Counted from the first letter of the stretch, positions 42,020 through 51,006 are shown. The stretch is 64,000 nt of DNA from Olsenella porci (GCF_009695875.1 NZ_VUNC01000003.1:62001-126000); one strand, 5' to 3'. Notes: generated by a model from the sequence alone, not told the origin. Program-made: numbers and translations.

Positions 42020-43513
42020 ATGCAACTGAATCTCAATCACATCAGCTATACCTACCCTGGTACGGTATCGGCCGCCATCGATGATGTCAGCGTCGCGTTT
42101 CCGTCGGGATGGACGGGCATCATCGGCGATAACGGATGCGGGAAGAGCACGCTTGCCCGTATCGCCGCGCACTCCATCGTGCCAGATTCCGGAACGGTGA
42201 GCCCGAAGCTGTTCTCGGCGTACTGCCAGCAGGATTCGACCCAGGAACCGGACCATCTCTTCGACCTCGCATCGGACTGGGGCAAGGAGGCGCAACGAGC
42301 AAGGGCTTTGCTTCGCGTCGAAGACGACTGGTTCTGGCGCTATGGCACTCTCTCCGGCGGTCAGCAGAAGCGGCTCCAGATCGCATGCGCGCTCTATGCG
42401 CGACCGGAAGTCCTTATCATGGACGAGCCGACAAACGACCTCGACATCGTGACACGCGACATCGTGAGGGAAGCCCTCGCTTCATTCGGCGGCATCGGAA
42501 TTCTCATCTCGCACGACAGGGCTCTGCTGGATAGCCTTGTGAGCCAGAGCCTGATGTGCGAGGGGGTGCGTTGGACCATGCGACCCGGAGGGTACACGAA
42601 GGCGAGTGTCCAAGCGGCCATTGAGCGCTCTGCTGCAATCAGGGACCGCGAGAAGGCTGCCCGCGAAGCGAAGCGCTTGAAGGCGGAAGTCCAGCGCAGA
42701 AGCGAGGAGGCGGCGCGTCAGAAGGGCAGGCGCAGCAAGCGCAACCTGGACAAGCACGACAGTGACGCACGGGAGAGGATTGGACGTGCCATAGTCTCAG
42801 GAAAGGACGGCGTGGCTGGCAGGCTCTCGTCCAATATGAGTGAACGGCTGGCAAAGGCCGAGGGAGAGCTCTCGAAGAGAGTCGTCTCGAAGCGATACGA
42901 CCATACTATCGGCGCGTTCGGCATTGCCGCGCGTTCGAGCTGCGTGGTGCACCTAGAGGCGACGCGGCTGTCCGCTGGTGATTTCTCGATAGACGTGCCA
43001 GAGCTCTGGATCTCGCCAATGGATCACGTGGTGCTGACTGGCGCGAACGGAACGGGAAAGAGCCTGGTGGTACGAAGCGTCATTGAATCTGTTCCCGATA
43101 CCGTCAAAGTGGCGTACGTCCCCCAGAACGTTGGACCGGAAGAACGCAGGCGGGCCCTGAGACGACTACTAGGTCAGGACCAAGAGACGAAGGGCCGCAT
43201 CCTCTCGATCGTGGCACGGTTGAATTCCGACCCCGATAAACTGCTCGATGGAGACGATTTGAGCCCTGGAGAGCTCCGCAAGCTCATGCTCGCGCAGCAG
43301 CTTGTTGCGAATCCCAGCCTCCTCGTGCTCGATGAACCGACGAATCATCTCGATGTGGGCTCCATCGAAGCGCTTCAAGGTATGCTGATTGGTTTTCCTG
43401 GCGCGTTCCTGCTGGTCACGCATGATGGGCAGCTGTCGGAGGCGGTCACGCAGATTGGGTGGGAGACGAGGCGAGACGAGAATGGGATGAGACTACAAGT
43501 CGCCGATGAATAA
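42020..43513 (+). CDS. ABC-F family ATPase (ribosome-protection type)
   Basis: 497 residues, two ABC domains in one chain, no membrane segment. Domain 1: Walker A GDNGCGKST, signature LSGGQQKRL, Walker B LIMDEPTNDLD. Domain 2: GANGTGKSL, LSPGELRKL, LVLDEPTNHLD. Between them (about 200-270) a charged linker rich in K/R/E. ABC-F proteins bind the ribosomal E site and displace stalled states or antibiotics; the degenerate second Walker A (ends SL) and signature resemble Vga/Lsa/Msr-like resistance factors, but this cannot be proven. Start at ATG after AAGGAG. Confidence 0.88.
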   Translation: MQLNLNHISYTYPGTVSAAIDDVSVAFPSGWTGIIGDNGCGKSTLARIAAHSIVPDSGTVSPKLFSAYCQQDSTQEPDHLFDLASDWGKEAQRARALLRVEDDWFWRYGTLSGGQQKRLQIACALYARPEVLIMDEPTNDLDIVTRDIVREALASFGGIGILISHDRALLDSLVSQSLMCEGVRWTMRPGGYTKASVQAAIERSAAIRDREKAAREAKRLKAEVQRRSEEAARQKGRRSKRNLDKHDSDARERIGRAIVSGKDGVAGRLSSNMSERLAKAEGELSKRVVSKRYDHTIGAFGIAARSSCVVHLEATRLSAGDFSIDVPELWISPMDHVVLTGANGTGKSLVVRSVIESVPDTVKVAYVPQNVGPEERRRALRRLLGQDQETKGRILSIVARLNSDPDKLLDGDDLSPGELRKLMLAQQLVANPSLLVLDEPTNHLDVGSIEALQGMLIGFPGAFLLVTHDGQLSEAVTQIGWETRRDENGMRLQVADE

Positions 43514-43736
43514 GTTTTGTTCGCCTTCGGCCGATGCGGATACCTCTGTACGCAGGCCGACGCTGGTCTATTTCCACGGCGGCGGCTTTTCGGGGGGAAG
43601 CAAGAGCATAGGTGGTCCGCTGGCCGAGCGTGGCCTTAAGATGCCGCATTGCTTTGTGGCCTCCGAGCGCACGGACAAGGTCGCACGGGATGCATTCGAG
43701 CGGATGCTGGCCTTCCTCGTCGGCCAGATGGACTAG
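43506..43736 (+). pseudogene. alpha/beta hydrolase with internal deletion
   Basis: 76 codons overlapping the ABC-F stop. The first part (RRPTLVYFHGGGFSGGSKS) is the oxyanion-hole strand of an esterase; it then jumps directly to what looks like the C-terminal end (PHCFVASERTDKVARDAFER). The nucleophile, acid and histidine regions, about 150 residues, are missing. A translated product would be inactive. Confidence 0.6.
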
Positions 43737-43812
43737 ATGAAATACCTTATGACGCAGCGGGAGAAGTCGGGGTGGGGGAATGGATGCCTTGACGCCTAGA
43801 TGGCGCGCAGCA

Positions 43813-44772
43813 TTACTTGCTTCCTGTTTCTCGCAGGAGGTCCTCAACAAGGTAAGGGTTATTGAAGCGACGGTACATGGAGGCGCCGCGTCGCATTAGC
43901 TCGGCATTGGCACGATAGCATGCTTCGAGGGCATTTTGCTTGTGTAGTAGGCGGTCGGCTTCCTTGAGCGTGTCGAAGTAAAGCCCGATGGCGTTCGGCA
44001 GCGTTCCGTAGTCTTGCCTGTAACGTTTTCTCCATTTGGGGAGCATCCCGCCTTCTGGTTGCTTGACATTCACGAAGCCGAATGGTCCGGGATTGTCTGG
44101 CTCGCCCTTCAAGATAACGAGAGTCTCAGCGTTCTGGCAGGATATAGTGCAAAGGCGCGACCCCCCGCTCGTGGTGGGGAGGGCCGTGGCGGTCCAGAGG
44201 GTGCCTGCGGTGTCCTCCGGAGCCGGTATTGTCTCTCTGATGTAGTAGCGCAGCAGGGCTGCTAGCTCTGCGTAGCAATTCATATTCTTCAGCTTTTCGA
44301 AACGATTCCGTTTCTCCTCGTCGGGCTGGTACTTGAATGGGCGCGCGCTCTTCGGAAGGTTCTCTCGTTCCCAGGGGATGGGCACGCCCCAGCCTGCTCC
44401 GGTATCGACTACGATACTCATTTCCCCGCGAGGTCTTCCGGTCTTCATGGTGTTGAGAAGCGGATATCCTCTTTGCTCGAACCAGGCAATGGCCTGTGTT
44501 TCGGCGTAGTCGAGCTGTCTCTCGTTGCCGTGTACCTCTGCCCACAGCATTCTCTTCGGGATACGGGCTGGGCATTCATGGCGGTAATCATGCATGTGCT
44601 GTACATGTCGCGCCTTCACGTTTTTTGACTTGCCGACGTACCACATGCCGTCGGTAAACTCGTAAACATATATTCCAGACGCTTGTTCGTCGGTGAGGTC
44701 GGTAGATATGGAAGCTCTTCCATCGAGTTCGAGTTGTTTGAAGCGCAGCCCATGAATCATTGGCGTTGGCAT
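43813..44772 (-). CDS. GIY-YIG nuclease-domain protein
   Basis: 319 residues. The GIY-YIG fold is near the N-terminus: GIYVYEFTDGMWYVGKSKNV (about 33-52), with the following Arg/His (KARHVQHMHDY) and Glu further on. The C-terminal two thirds (from about 115) are of unknown type, basic and aromatic-rich, perhaps DNA-binding. Such proteins occur in homing endonucleases, repair proteins and mobile elements. No partner gene is evident; it sits between two decayed genes. Role unknown. Confidence 0.75.
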   Translation of the reverse strand: MPTPMIHGLRFKQLELDGRASISTDLTDEQASGIYVYEFTDGMWYVGKSKNVKARHVQHMHDYRHECPARIPKRMLWAEVHGNERQLDYAETQAIAWFEQRGYPLLNTMKTGRPRGEMSIVVDTGAGWGVPIPWERENLPKSARPFKYQPDEEKRNRFEKLKNMNCYAELAALLRYYIRETIPAPEDTAGTLWTATALPTTSGGSRLCTISCQNAETLVILKGEPDNPGPFGFVNVKQPEGGMLPKWRKRYRQDYGTLPNAIGLYFDTLKEADRLLHKQNALEACYRANAELMRRGASMYRRFNNPYLVEDLLRETGSK

Positions 44773-44872
44773 TGATGCTCCCGATTGGAATTGAGATACA
44801 TCAACTCCTACTCTACCAGTTGTTAGCTTGCCAGGGTGTGGAGGGTGGTCAAGACGAGCGAGGGGAGCATCC

Positions 44873-45609
44873 GTGAGAACCGTGCATGAAGTCAGCGAGC
44901 TTGCGCACGTGAGCGTGCGGACGTTGCATCACTGCGAAAAGATAGGCCTGCTCAAGCCAAGTGCCCGCAGTGAGGCAGGCTACAGGCTGTATGGCGACAA
45001 GGATCTGGCGCGGCTGCAGCAGATCATGCTCTTTCGGGAGCTGGAGTTCTCGCTTGCCGACATAGGGGCAATTCTCGACAGCCCGGACTTTGACCTGCGG
45101 AAGGCGCTCGACCACCAGATCGAGCTTCTGGAACTTCGTCGGGAGCACATCGGCAGCCTGATAGACATGGCAAAGGCCCTAAGGGGCGAAGAGGGGAGCA
45201 TCTTGGAATTCGAGCGTTCGACACGAGCAAGCTGGACGAATACGCCGAGCAGGCGAAGGCTTCGTGGGGAAAGACCCCGCAATGGAAGGAATATGAGGAC
45301 AAGTGGGTCGGAAGGCCAAAGGAGGAGCAGGTCGCGATGGGCAAGAGCCTGATGGAGCTCTTCGTGCCGTTTGGGCGGATGTCCGCCGAAGGGGCCGACC
45401 CTTCGTGCGAGGAGGCGCTGGCTCAGGTTGCAAAGATTCAGGCATTCATCACCGAGAACTACTACGACTGCACCAACGAGATCCTGGCGGGGCTTGGCCA
45501 GGCATACGGCAGCGGTGGCGACTTCACGCGAAACATGAACGCGGCGGCCGGTCCTGGTGCCGCCGAGTCTGCCGCCGCCGCGGTGGGAGCGTACTGCGAG
45601 CGAGCGTAG
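44873..45609 (+). pseudogene. MerR-family regulator with TipAS antibiotic-binding domain, frameshifted
   Basis: GTG start after GGGGAG. Residues 1-110: MerR HTH (HEVSELAHVSVRTLHHCEKI, GYRLYGDKDLARLQQI) and coiled coil. The frame is lost at about 45211-45216: one missing G in TTCGAGCG (GAGGCG expected) turns LEFEAFDTSKLDEY out of frame. The TipAS domain continues one frame over (EQAKASWGKTPQWKEYEDKW, then the FVPFGRMS helix) to TAG at 45607-45609. Intact relatives are activated by thiopeptides or other drugs. The first fragment alone could bind DNA without responding to ligand. Confidence 0.85.
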
Positions 45610-45707
45610 TTTTTGCGAGACGTCGGCCCGTCGCCAAGGTAACTCGGCCCGTGGTCCCGAGGTGTGGGATGATGTTTGGGACTCAATAGAGCAACGAGGG
45701 CGGGGGC

Positions 45708-46490
45708 ATGCCAGCCATGAGGCAGTACATCGTGGACGCCTTTACCAACCAACTCTTCAGCGGGAACCAGGCTGCCGTCTGCGTCGTCGACGAATGGCCC
45801 CCTGACCAGCTGATGCAGGACATCGCCAAGGAGAACCGGTTCTCGGAGACGGCGTTTGTCGCGCACGAGCCGGAGGGATGGCACCTCCGCTGGTTCACGC
45901 CGGGTGGCGAGATCGACTTCTGCGGTCACGCGACCCTCGGCACCGCATTCGTTCTCTTCCACTTCTATTGTCCGGATGCCGGGTCCATTACCTTCGACAC
46001 GCAGGTGGGCAAGTGTTCCGTCGAGCGGCAGGGAGACCTCCTTGTGATGGACTTTCCGTCCTACACCTGCACGGCCGTACCCGTCACCGATGCCATGGAG
46101 GCGGCGATTGGCGTGCGGCCGGAGGAGGCCTACCTCGACCGCGACCTTCTGCTCGTGCTTCCCTCTGAGGAGGACGTCCGCGACCTTCATCCCGACCAGG
46201 GACGCATGAAGGAGCTGGACGGGCTCCTTGTGGCAGTGACGGCGAAGGGCGAGAAGTACGACTGTGTCTCAAGGGTCTTTGCACCCAAGCTCGCGATCGA
46301 CGAGGATCCCGTAACCGGCAGCACGCACTGCATGATCGCGCCGTACTGGTGCGCGAGGCTGGGCAAGACGGAACTCAGCTGCTATCAGGCGTCCGAGCGG
46401 GGAGGCGAGCTCCGTGCCACCCTGTCAGGCAACCGCGTGAAGATTGCCGGCAAGGCGGTCCTGTTTGCGAGTGCGGAGCTGAGCGTCTAG
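45708..46490 (+). CDS. PhzF-family isomerase
   Basis: 260 residues, diaminopimelate-epimerase-like fold with two halves. Signature motifs NQLFSGNQAAVC (17-28), IDFCGHATLGTAF and the late DPVTGSTHCMIAPYW. PhzF proteins isomerise small hydroxylated acids; the physiological substrate of most members is unknown. The catalytic Glu corresponding to E45 lies in ENRFSETAF. Stand-alone gene, convergent with the Rrf2 gene. A second in-frame ATG three codons later is possible. Confidence 0.92.
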   Translation: MPAMRQYIVDAFTNQLFSGNQAAVCVVDEWPPDQLMQDIAKENRFSETAFVAHEPEGWHLRWFTPGGEIDFCGHATLGTAFVLFHFYCPDAGSITFDTQVGKCSVERQGDLLVMDFPSYTCTAVPVTDAMEAAIGVRPEEAYLDRDLLLVLPSEEDVRDLHPDQGRMKELDGLLVAVTAKGEKYDCVSRVFAPKLAIDEDPVTGSTHCMIAPYWCARLGKTELSCYQASERGGELRATLSGNRVKIAGKAVLFASAELSV

Positions 46491-46564
46491 CCGCCGAGCC
46501 GAGACCTCGCCTTCAAGCGCGTTTGGCCAGCTGCCGCCATGATCGCAAGCCCGCCCGGCAAAGC

Positions 46565-46999
46565 CTAGCTGGCGGCGATCAGGCGGATGTCCTTCTCGAC
46601 GTCCGCCATGGTGGTACGCCGCAGCTGGTCCTCGAGCGCCTGCTGGGCGGCCTCCAGGCGATCGTCAAGCGCTGCATGGATGTTGCCGCCCACGGGGCAC
46701 TGTGGGCAGGGGTTCTCGTGAAAGTGGAAGAGCGAGTCCGCGTCGCTCTGGTCCACGGCGCGCCACAGGTCTAACAGGGTTATCTGCTCCAGCGGGCGCG
46801 CCAGGGTGATGCCGGTCTTGCCCTTGCTGGAGTTAATGATGCCCGCCTGCTTGAGCATGCCCATGATCGTGCGGACCATGACGGGGCTCGTGCCGATGCT
46901 GCCTGCGAGGAAGGTGCTGGTGACGGGCCTGGTGCCGCCAAAGTAGTCTATGGCGCACACCATATGCGCCGCCATCGTGAGCTTGCTGGTTATCTGCAT
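46565..46999 (-). CDS. Rrf2-family transcriptional regulator
   Basis: 144 residues. Winged helix at about 2-70 (LTMAAHMVCAIDYFGGTRPV, PVMVRTIMGMLKQAGIINS); the segment NPCPQCPVGGNIHAA carries two closely spaced cysteines that could bind a [2Fe-2S] or [4Fe-4S] cluster or act as a thiol switch, as in IscR/NsrR relatives. Last gene of a four-gene minus-strand operon, so it probably controls it, perhaps through the repeats at 50072-50122. The ATG is chosen since upstream frame is antisense-like. Confidence 0.88.
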   Translation of the reverse strand: MQITSKLTMAAHMVCAIDYFGGTRPVTSTFLAGSIGTSPVMVRTIMGMLKQAGIINSSKGKTGITLARPLEQITLLDLWRAVDQSDADSLFHFHENPCPQCPVGGNIHAALDDRLEAAQQALEDQLRRTTMADVEKDIRLIAAS

Positions 47000-47063
47000 G
47001 TGCGTACCTATTCCGTAACTACTACCTTGCCGAAGTATTATCTCTGCCTTTGGTGCGAGAGTA

Positions 47064-47897
47064 CTACTTCGCGGCGAGCGCCGCCCTTGCGCGGGCCGCT
47101 CCGCTGTGATTGCAGGCACACAACTGATCTTCCGGCAGGTCGCAGGCGTGGCGCTGGCGCAAGACCAGCTGCTCGACGAACGCCGTTGCGGGGCGCGCCA
47201 GAATCTCCTCGGGCGCACTGTATTGCTGTACCTTACCTGCGTCAAGCACGAGCACGCGCGTGCCCAGCCGCAGCGCCTCGGCGATGTCGTGGGTCACGAA
47301 CATCACGGTGATGCCGGTCTTGCGGTGGATGCGGGCAATCTCGGCCTGCAACTGCCCGCGGGTGATCTCGTCCACGGCACCGAACGGCTCGTCCATCAGA
47401 AGGATGTCCGGCGACGCTGCAAGGGCACGCGCGATGCCCACGCGCTGCTGCTGTCCGCCCGAGAGCTCGGACGGGTAGCGCTCCAGGAGGTCGTCGGGGA
47501 GCCCCACGATGTCCATCCACTTGCGCACCGCCTTGCGTGTGCGCTCGTGGTCGCGCTTGTTCAGCAGGTTGGGTACGTAGGAGATGTTGTCCTCCACCGT
47601 CATGTGGGGAAACAGCACGCTGCCCTGGATGGCGTAGCCGATGTTGCGACGCAGCTGGATGGGGTCCACGTCACGGACGTTGCGCCCATCGACCAGCACG
47701 TCTCCCGAAGTGGGCTCGATCAGCCGGTTGACCATCTTGAGCGCCGTGGTCTTGCCGCTGCCGGAGGATCCGATCATGGTGACGAACTCGCCCCTGGGAA
47801 TCTTGAGGTCCAGGTGCTCAAGCACGCTCTTCTCGCCATAGGACTTGCAGATGTCGCGATACTCGATGGCGACGTTGCTGGTCGTCGTGGTGTTCAT
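47064..47897 (-). CDS. opuCA: glycine-betaine/carnitine-type ABC transporter ATPase
   Basis: 277 residues. Walker A GSSGSGKTT, Q-loop IQGSVLFPHMTV, signature LSGGQQQRVGIARAL, Walker B ILLMDEPFGAVD, and a switch histidine in FVTHDIAEAL: a full ATP-binding subunit. It lacks the C-terminal CBS domains of OpuCA, ending in an Ala/Arg tail. With the fused permease/binding protein, translationally coupled (stop/start overlap at 47897), it makes a quaternary-amine or osmoprotectant importer. Substrate not certain. Confidence 0.9.
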   Translation of the reverse strand: MNTTTTSNVAIEYRDICKSYGEKSVLEHLDLKIPRGEFVTMIGSSGSGKTTALKMVNRLIEPTSGDVLVDGRNVRDVDPIQLRRNIGYAIQGSVLFPHMTVEDNISYVPNLLNKRDHERTRKAVRKWMDIVGLPDDLLERYPSELSGGQQQRVGIARALAASPDILLMDEPFGAVDEITRGQLQAEIARIHRKTGITVMFVTHDIAEALRLGTRVLVLDAGKVQQYSAPEEILARPATAFVEQLVLRQRHACDLPEDQLCACNHSGAARARAALAAK

Positions 47898-49438
47898 CAG
47901 ATCAGTCCCTTCGAGCTGAGAAACTCCTTGGCTACGGTCTTGGGGTCCTTGCCCCTCTCTTCCACCTCATAGTTCATGCGTGCCATATCCTGCTCGGAGA
48001 TGGTGCCCTGAAGCTTCTTCAGAACGCCACGCAGCTCGGGGTGCTGACGCAACACCTGGTCGCGCACGACGTTGCCGCACTGGTAGGAGGGGAAGAAGCC
48101 CTTGTTATCGGTGAGGACCGTTGCGTCTGCGGTGCTCAGCTTGCCATCGGTGGTAAAGATCACGATGGCGTCGACTCTGCCCTGGGCCAGTGCGTCGTAC
48201 TTGAGGCCGATATCCATCTGTATGGTGTTGCCAAAGTTCATGCCATAGGTGTTGCAGAGGGCATCGTAGCCGTCCTCCCGCTCGAAGAAGTCCGCCTCGG
48301 CGCCTAAGGTCAGCTTGTCTGCCACACGGGCCAGGTCCGAGTAGGTCTTGAGGTTGTACTTCTCCGCGACATCTTTGCGCACGGCAATGCCGTATGTGTT
48401 GCCAAAGCCGTACATCCCCACCCAGCTCATGCCAAGCTTCTGGTAGCCCGACCGCAGCTGGTCGAACTCATCCTCGGAGTAGGTGCCCTTTTTCTTGAGG
48501 ACCATCGCCCAGCCGGTGCCCGTGTACTCCGGATACAGGTCGAACTGGCCGGACTCCATGGCGGGCTCGATGTTGGAGGTGCCACCACCTACGCCCTCGG
48601 TGAGCTCCACCTTGAGGTTGGTGTCGTGCTCGATGAGCATCTTGAGGGCCTCGCCCATCACGTACTGCTCGGTCATGGGCTTGGTGGCCACGTGGATGGT
48701 GCCGCCTGCTCCGGCGAGCATGCCCGGTGCGGTCACTCCCAGTGCCACGGCCGCACATGCCGCGGCGGCACCAATGGCCAGCCTGCGGTTGGTGCGCCGC
48801 GCCTTGGCACCGCGCATCTGTACGCGCTTCTCTACAAAGCCCAGAACAGCATCAACTACCAGGGCAAGCACGGCAATAAGAAGGCTGCCCACGATGGTCA
48901 TTGCGGCGTTGTTGGTGGTGATGCCTCGGTAGATGGCCACGCCCAGGCCGCCCGCGCCGATGAACGACGCGATGCCGCCAAGCGCGATGGTCATGGTGAC
49001 CATGTTGCGGATGCCGCTCATGATGACGGGCAGGGCAAGCGGCAGCTGCACACGCACGAGCGTCTGCATGCGCGTGCCGCCCATGCCCTCGGCGGCCTCC
49101 ATGACGGTGGGGTCCACGTTGGTCATGCCCGTGTAGGTGGAACGCACCATGGGCAACAACGCATAGACGGTAAGCGCGATGATGGCGGTTGCGTCTCCCA
49201 CGCCGCTGAAGGGGATGAGAAAGCCCAGCATGCTGATGGACGGGATGGTGTACAGGAAGTTTACGACGGCCAGCGTGGGCTTGGCCGCCTTCTGGTACTC
49301 GGCAATGAGGATGCCGGCGATGCCGCCAAACACGATGGCGATAAGGACGGCGACCAGGCATATCTCCACGTGCTCCAGGAGCAGGCCCGAGAAGAAGCCC
49401 CAGCGTTGGACGAGCAGGTTCCAAGTCTGCGCAAGCAT
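47897..49438 (-). CDS. fused permease/substrate-binding protein of an Opu-type importer
   Basis: 513 residues. Residues 1-205: five-six membrane helices with the ABC permease EAA motif (EAAEGMGGTRMQTLVRVQLPL). A further helix near 222-245 then leads to an external OpuAC-type binding domain (IHVATKPMTEQYVMGEALKM to the end). Fused permease-binding subunits are known for OpuFB/EgtU-like systems. Aromatic residues (for example in DLYPEYTGTGWAM) fit a quaternary-ammonium or thioether ligand such as ergothioneine; this is not resolvable here. Its ATG directly follows the upstream gene's stop. Confidence 0.9.
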   Translation of the reverse strand: MLAQTWNLLVQRWGFFSGLLLEHVEICLVAVLIAIVFGGIAGILIAEYQKAAKPTLAVVNFLYTIPSISMLGFLIPFSGVGDATAIIALTVYALLPMVRSTYTGMTNVDPTVMEAAEGMGGTRMQTLVRVQLPLALPVIMSGIRNMVTMTIALGGIASFIGAGGLGVAIYRGITTNNAAMTIVGSLLIAVLALVVDAVLGFVEKRVQMRGAKARRTNRRLAIGAAAACAAVALGVTAPGMLAGAGGTIHVATKPMTEQYVMGEALKMLIEHDTNLKVELTEGVGGGTSNIEPAMESGQFDLYPEYTGTGWAMVLKKKGTYSEDEFDQLRSGYQKLGMSWVGMYGFGNTYGIAVRKDVAEKYNLKTYSDLARVADKLTLGAEADFFEREDGYDALCNTYGMNFGNTIQMDIGLKYDALAQGRVDAIVIFTTDGKLSTADATVLTDNKGFFPSYQCGNVVRDQVLRQHPELRGVLKKLQGTISEQDMARMNYEVEERGKDPKTVAKEFLSSKGLI

Positions 49439-50050
49439 CTATCCCCTTTTCTCTATGGCCTGGACGGGGCAGTTCTCGTAGCACAGCCCGCAGTGCAGGC
49501 AGTGCTCCTGGGCTATGGCGAAGGGCTTGCCCGGGGTGATGCACTGCTGCGGGCAGTTGCGTGCGCACGTGCCGCAGCCTATGCAGGCGTCGGTTATCTG
49601 GAAGCCCTGCAGGTGCGTGGGTGCGCCCCCCAGCGAGAAGGTCTGACGATAGATGGGGGAGACCCCCAGGTCGAAGATCTCGACGCAGCCGTTGTCGATC
49701 ACGAACGGGTCCAGCACGTAGCGCGACCTGCCAGGGTACACGTCGTCCATCGACGGGTTCTGCTCGAAGATGCGGTCGATCCAGGCGTGGGGGTCGTCGG
49801 TGACAAAGCGCACCTCGCCGGCAAGACGCACCATCTTGAAGTCGTGCGTCATGCCCACGATGGCCACGTGCGGGTCGCGCATAAGCTGCGCGTGGAAGTC
49901 CTTTCCGCGCGAGGTGCAAAAGTACAGCGCGCCATCTCTCACCAGCATCACGTCGATGATGCGAATCTGGGGGTGACCCTCCTGATCCACCGTGGCAAAC
50001 GACACGTCTTTGATATCGCGAAGCGTCTGTAAACAGTCCTGTGCGTTCAT
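49439..50050 (-). CDS. fusion of FMN split-barrel domain and 2[4Fe-4S] ferredoxin
   Basis: 203 residues. Residues 1-130: pyridoxamine-phosphate-oxidase-like FMN barrel (FATVDQEGHPQIRIIDVML, ALYFCTSRGKDFHAQLM). Residues 150-203: two classic clusters CIGCGTCARNCP and CLHCGLCYENCP. It may pass electrons from ferredoxin to a flavin-bound substrate. First gene of the operon with the Opu-type transporter and Rrf2 regulator, pointing to redox-sensing coupled to uptake of a small sulfur or nitrogen compound (inference). ATG after GGAGAGG. Confidence 0.88.
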   Translation of the reverse strand: MNAQDCLQTLRDIKDVSFATVDQEGHPQIRIIDVMLVRDGALYFCTSRGKDFHAQLMRDPHVAIVGMTHDFKMVRLAGEVRFVTDDPHAWIDRIFEQNPSMDDVYPGRSRYVLDPFVIDNGCVEIFDLGVSPIYRQTFSLGGAPTHLQGFQITDACIGCGTCARNCPQQCITPGKPFAIAQEHCLHCGLCYENCPVQAIEKRG

Positions 50051-50071
50051 GGGGCTCCTCTCCTGTGGCTT

Positions 50072-50122
50072 ACGTGTAATATATGTTGTGACACGTAACA
50101 TGTCAAGAAAAACTTGACACGT
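50072..50122 (-). promoter_or_regulatory. promoter and operator of the ferredoxin-transporter-Rrf2 operon
   Basis: On the minus strand: TTGACA (complement of 50101-50106), a 17-base spacer, TATATT (complement of 50078-50083): a near-consensus promoter. Overlapping it are repeated ACGTGT/ACACGT/TGTCA half sites: ACGTGT 50072-50077, TGACA 50089-50093 paired with TGTCA 50101-50105 (7 bases apart), and TTGACACGT 50114-50122. They would suit a dimeric regulator such as the operon's Rrf2 protein. Confidence 0.75.
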
Positions 50123-50196
50123 TTGCTACTATTGCGCCGGCAAACACGAGCGTCCCATGCGAGCGTTCTCGCCCGCGAGGGAGGAAGGGACACCAC

Positions 50197-51006
50197 ATGG
50201 CGGAGAAGGACATGACGCAGGACGAGCGCAGGCTCTGGCTCATCCGTGCGCTCGAGGAGGAGAGAAGGGCCTGGGGTGGCGACACCCCCGACATGCCAGA
50301 CGACGCGGAGGGCCAGCGGCTGCTGCTGAGGGCCCTCGTGAACGTGCGCCCGCCCGAGCCGGCCGACCCCGAGCTGCTGCGCGTGCAGGATGCGTACCTG
50401 CGGGGACGCCTGGCCGAGCGCGGTGGTGCCGTGGGCGAGAAGGACGTGTCCTTCTCGCCTGACGGCATTGCCGTGTGGCGCGGCGACATCACCCGGCTTG
50501 CGGCGGACGGCATCGTCAACGCGGCAAACAGCCAGATGCTGGGCTGCTTTGTGCCCAACCACCGCTGCATCGACAACGCCATACAGACGTACGCGGGCAT
50601 CCAGCTGCGGCTGGAGTGCGCGCGCCAGATGGCCGCGCAGGGACACGAGGAGCCCACGGGTCGGGCAAAGGTGACGCCCGGCTACAACCTGCCGGCCGCG
50701 TACGTGCTGCACACGGTGGGCCCCGTCGTGGGCGGCGCCATGCCCTCGCGGCGTGACCGTGCTCTGCTTGAGAGCTGCTACACGTCCTGCCTGGAGCTGG
50801 CGCACGAGCGGGGGCTGGCCAGCCTGGCGTTCTGCTGCATATCGACGGGAGAGTTTGGCTACCCCAATCGCGAGGCCGCGCAGGTGGCCGTGGCCACGGT
50901 GCGCGACTGGAAGAATAAGACCAACAGCAAGATGAAGGTGATCTTTGATGTTTTCAAGCCAGTTGATAACGACATCTACCGGGAGCTTCTCGGAGTGCGT
51001 GGATAG
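50197..51006 (+). CDS. zinc-dependent macrodomain ADP-ribosyl hydrolase
   Basis: 269 residues. A helical N-terminal part (about 1-75) precedes the macrodomain. Ligand loops ADGIVNAANSQMLGC and CCISTGEFGYP are clear, and the zinc-type motif GCFVPNHRCIDNAIQ is present. Such macrodomains remove ADP-ribose placed by the partner sirtuin, classically on the lipoyl carrier GcvH-L. The next gene is that sirtuin, overlapping by 8 bases (choosing GTG 50999). Neither GcvH-L nor LplA2 is in this window. Divergent from the ferredoxin-transporter operon. Confidence 0.92.
   Translation: MAEKDMTQDERRLWLIRALEEERRAWGGDTPDMPDDAEGQRLLLRALVNVRPPEPADPELLRVQDAYLRGRLAERGGAVGEKDVSFSPDGIAVWRGDITRLAADGIVNAANSQMLGCFVPNHRCIDNAIQTYAGIQLRLECARQMAAQGHEEPTGRAKVTPGYNLPAAYVLHTVGPVVGGAMPSRRDRALLESCYTSCLELAHERGLASLAFCCISTGEFGYPNREAAQVAVATVRDWKNKTNSKMKVIFDVFKPVDNDIYRELLGVRG

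Noticed and set aside
43813-44772. GIY-YIG gene as part of a mobile intron
   Set aside because: No split host gene, intron core or terminal repeats were seen around it.
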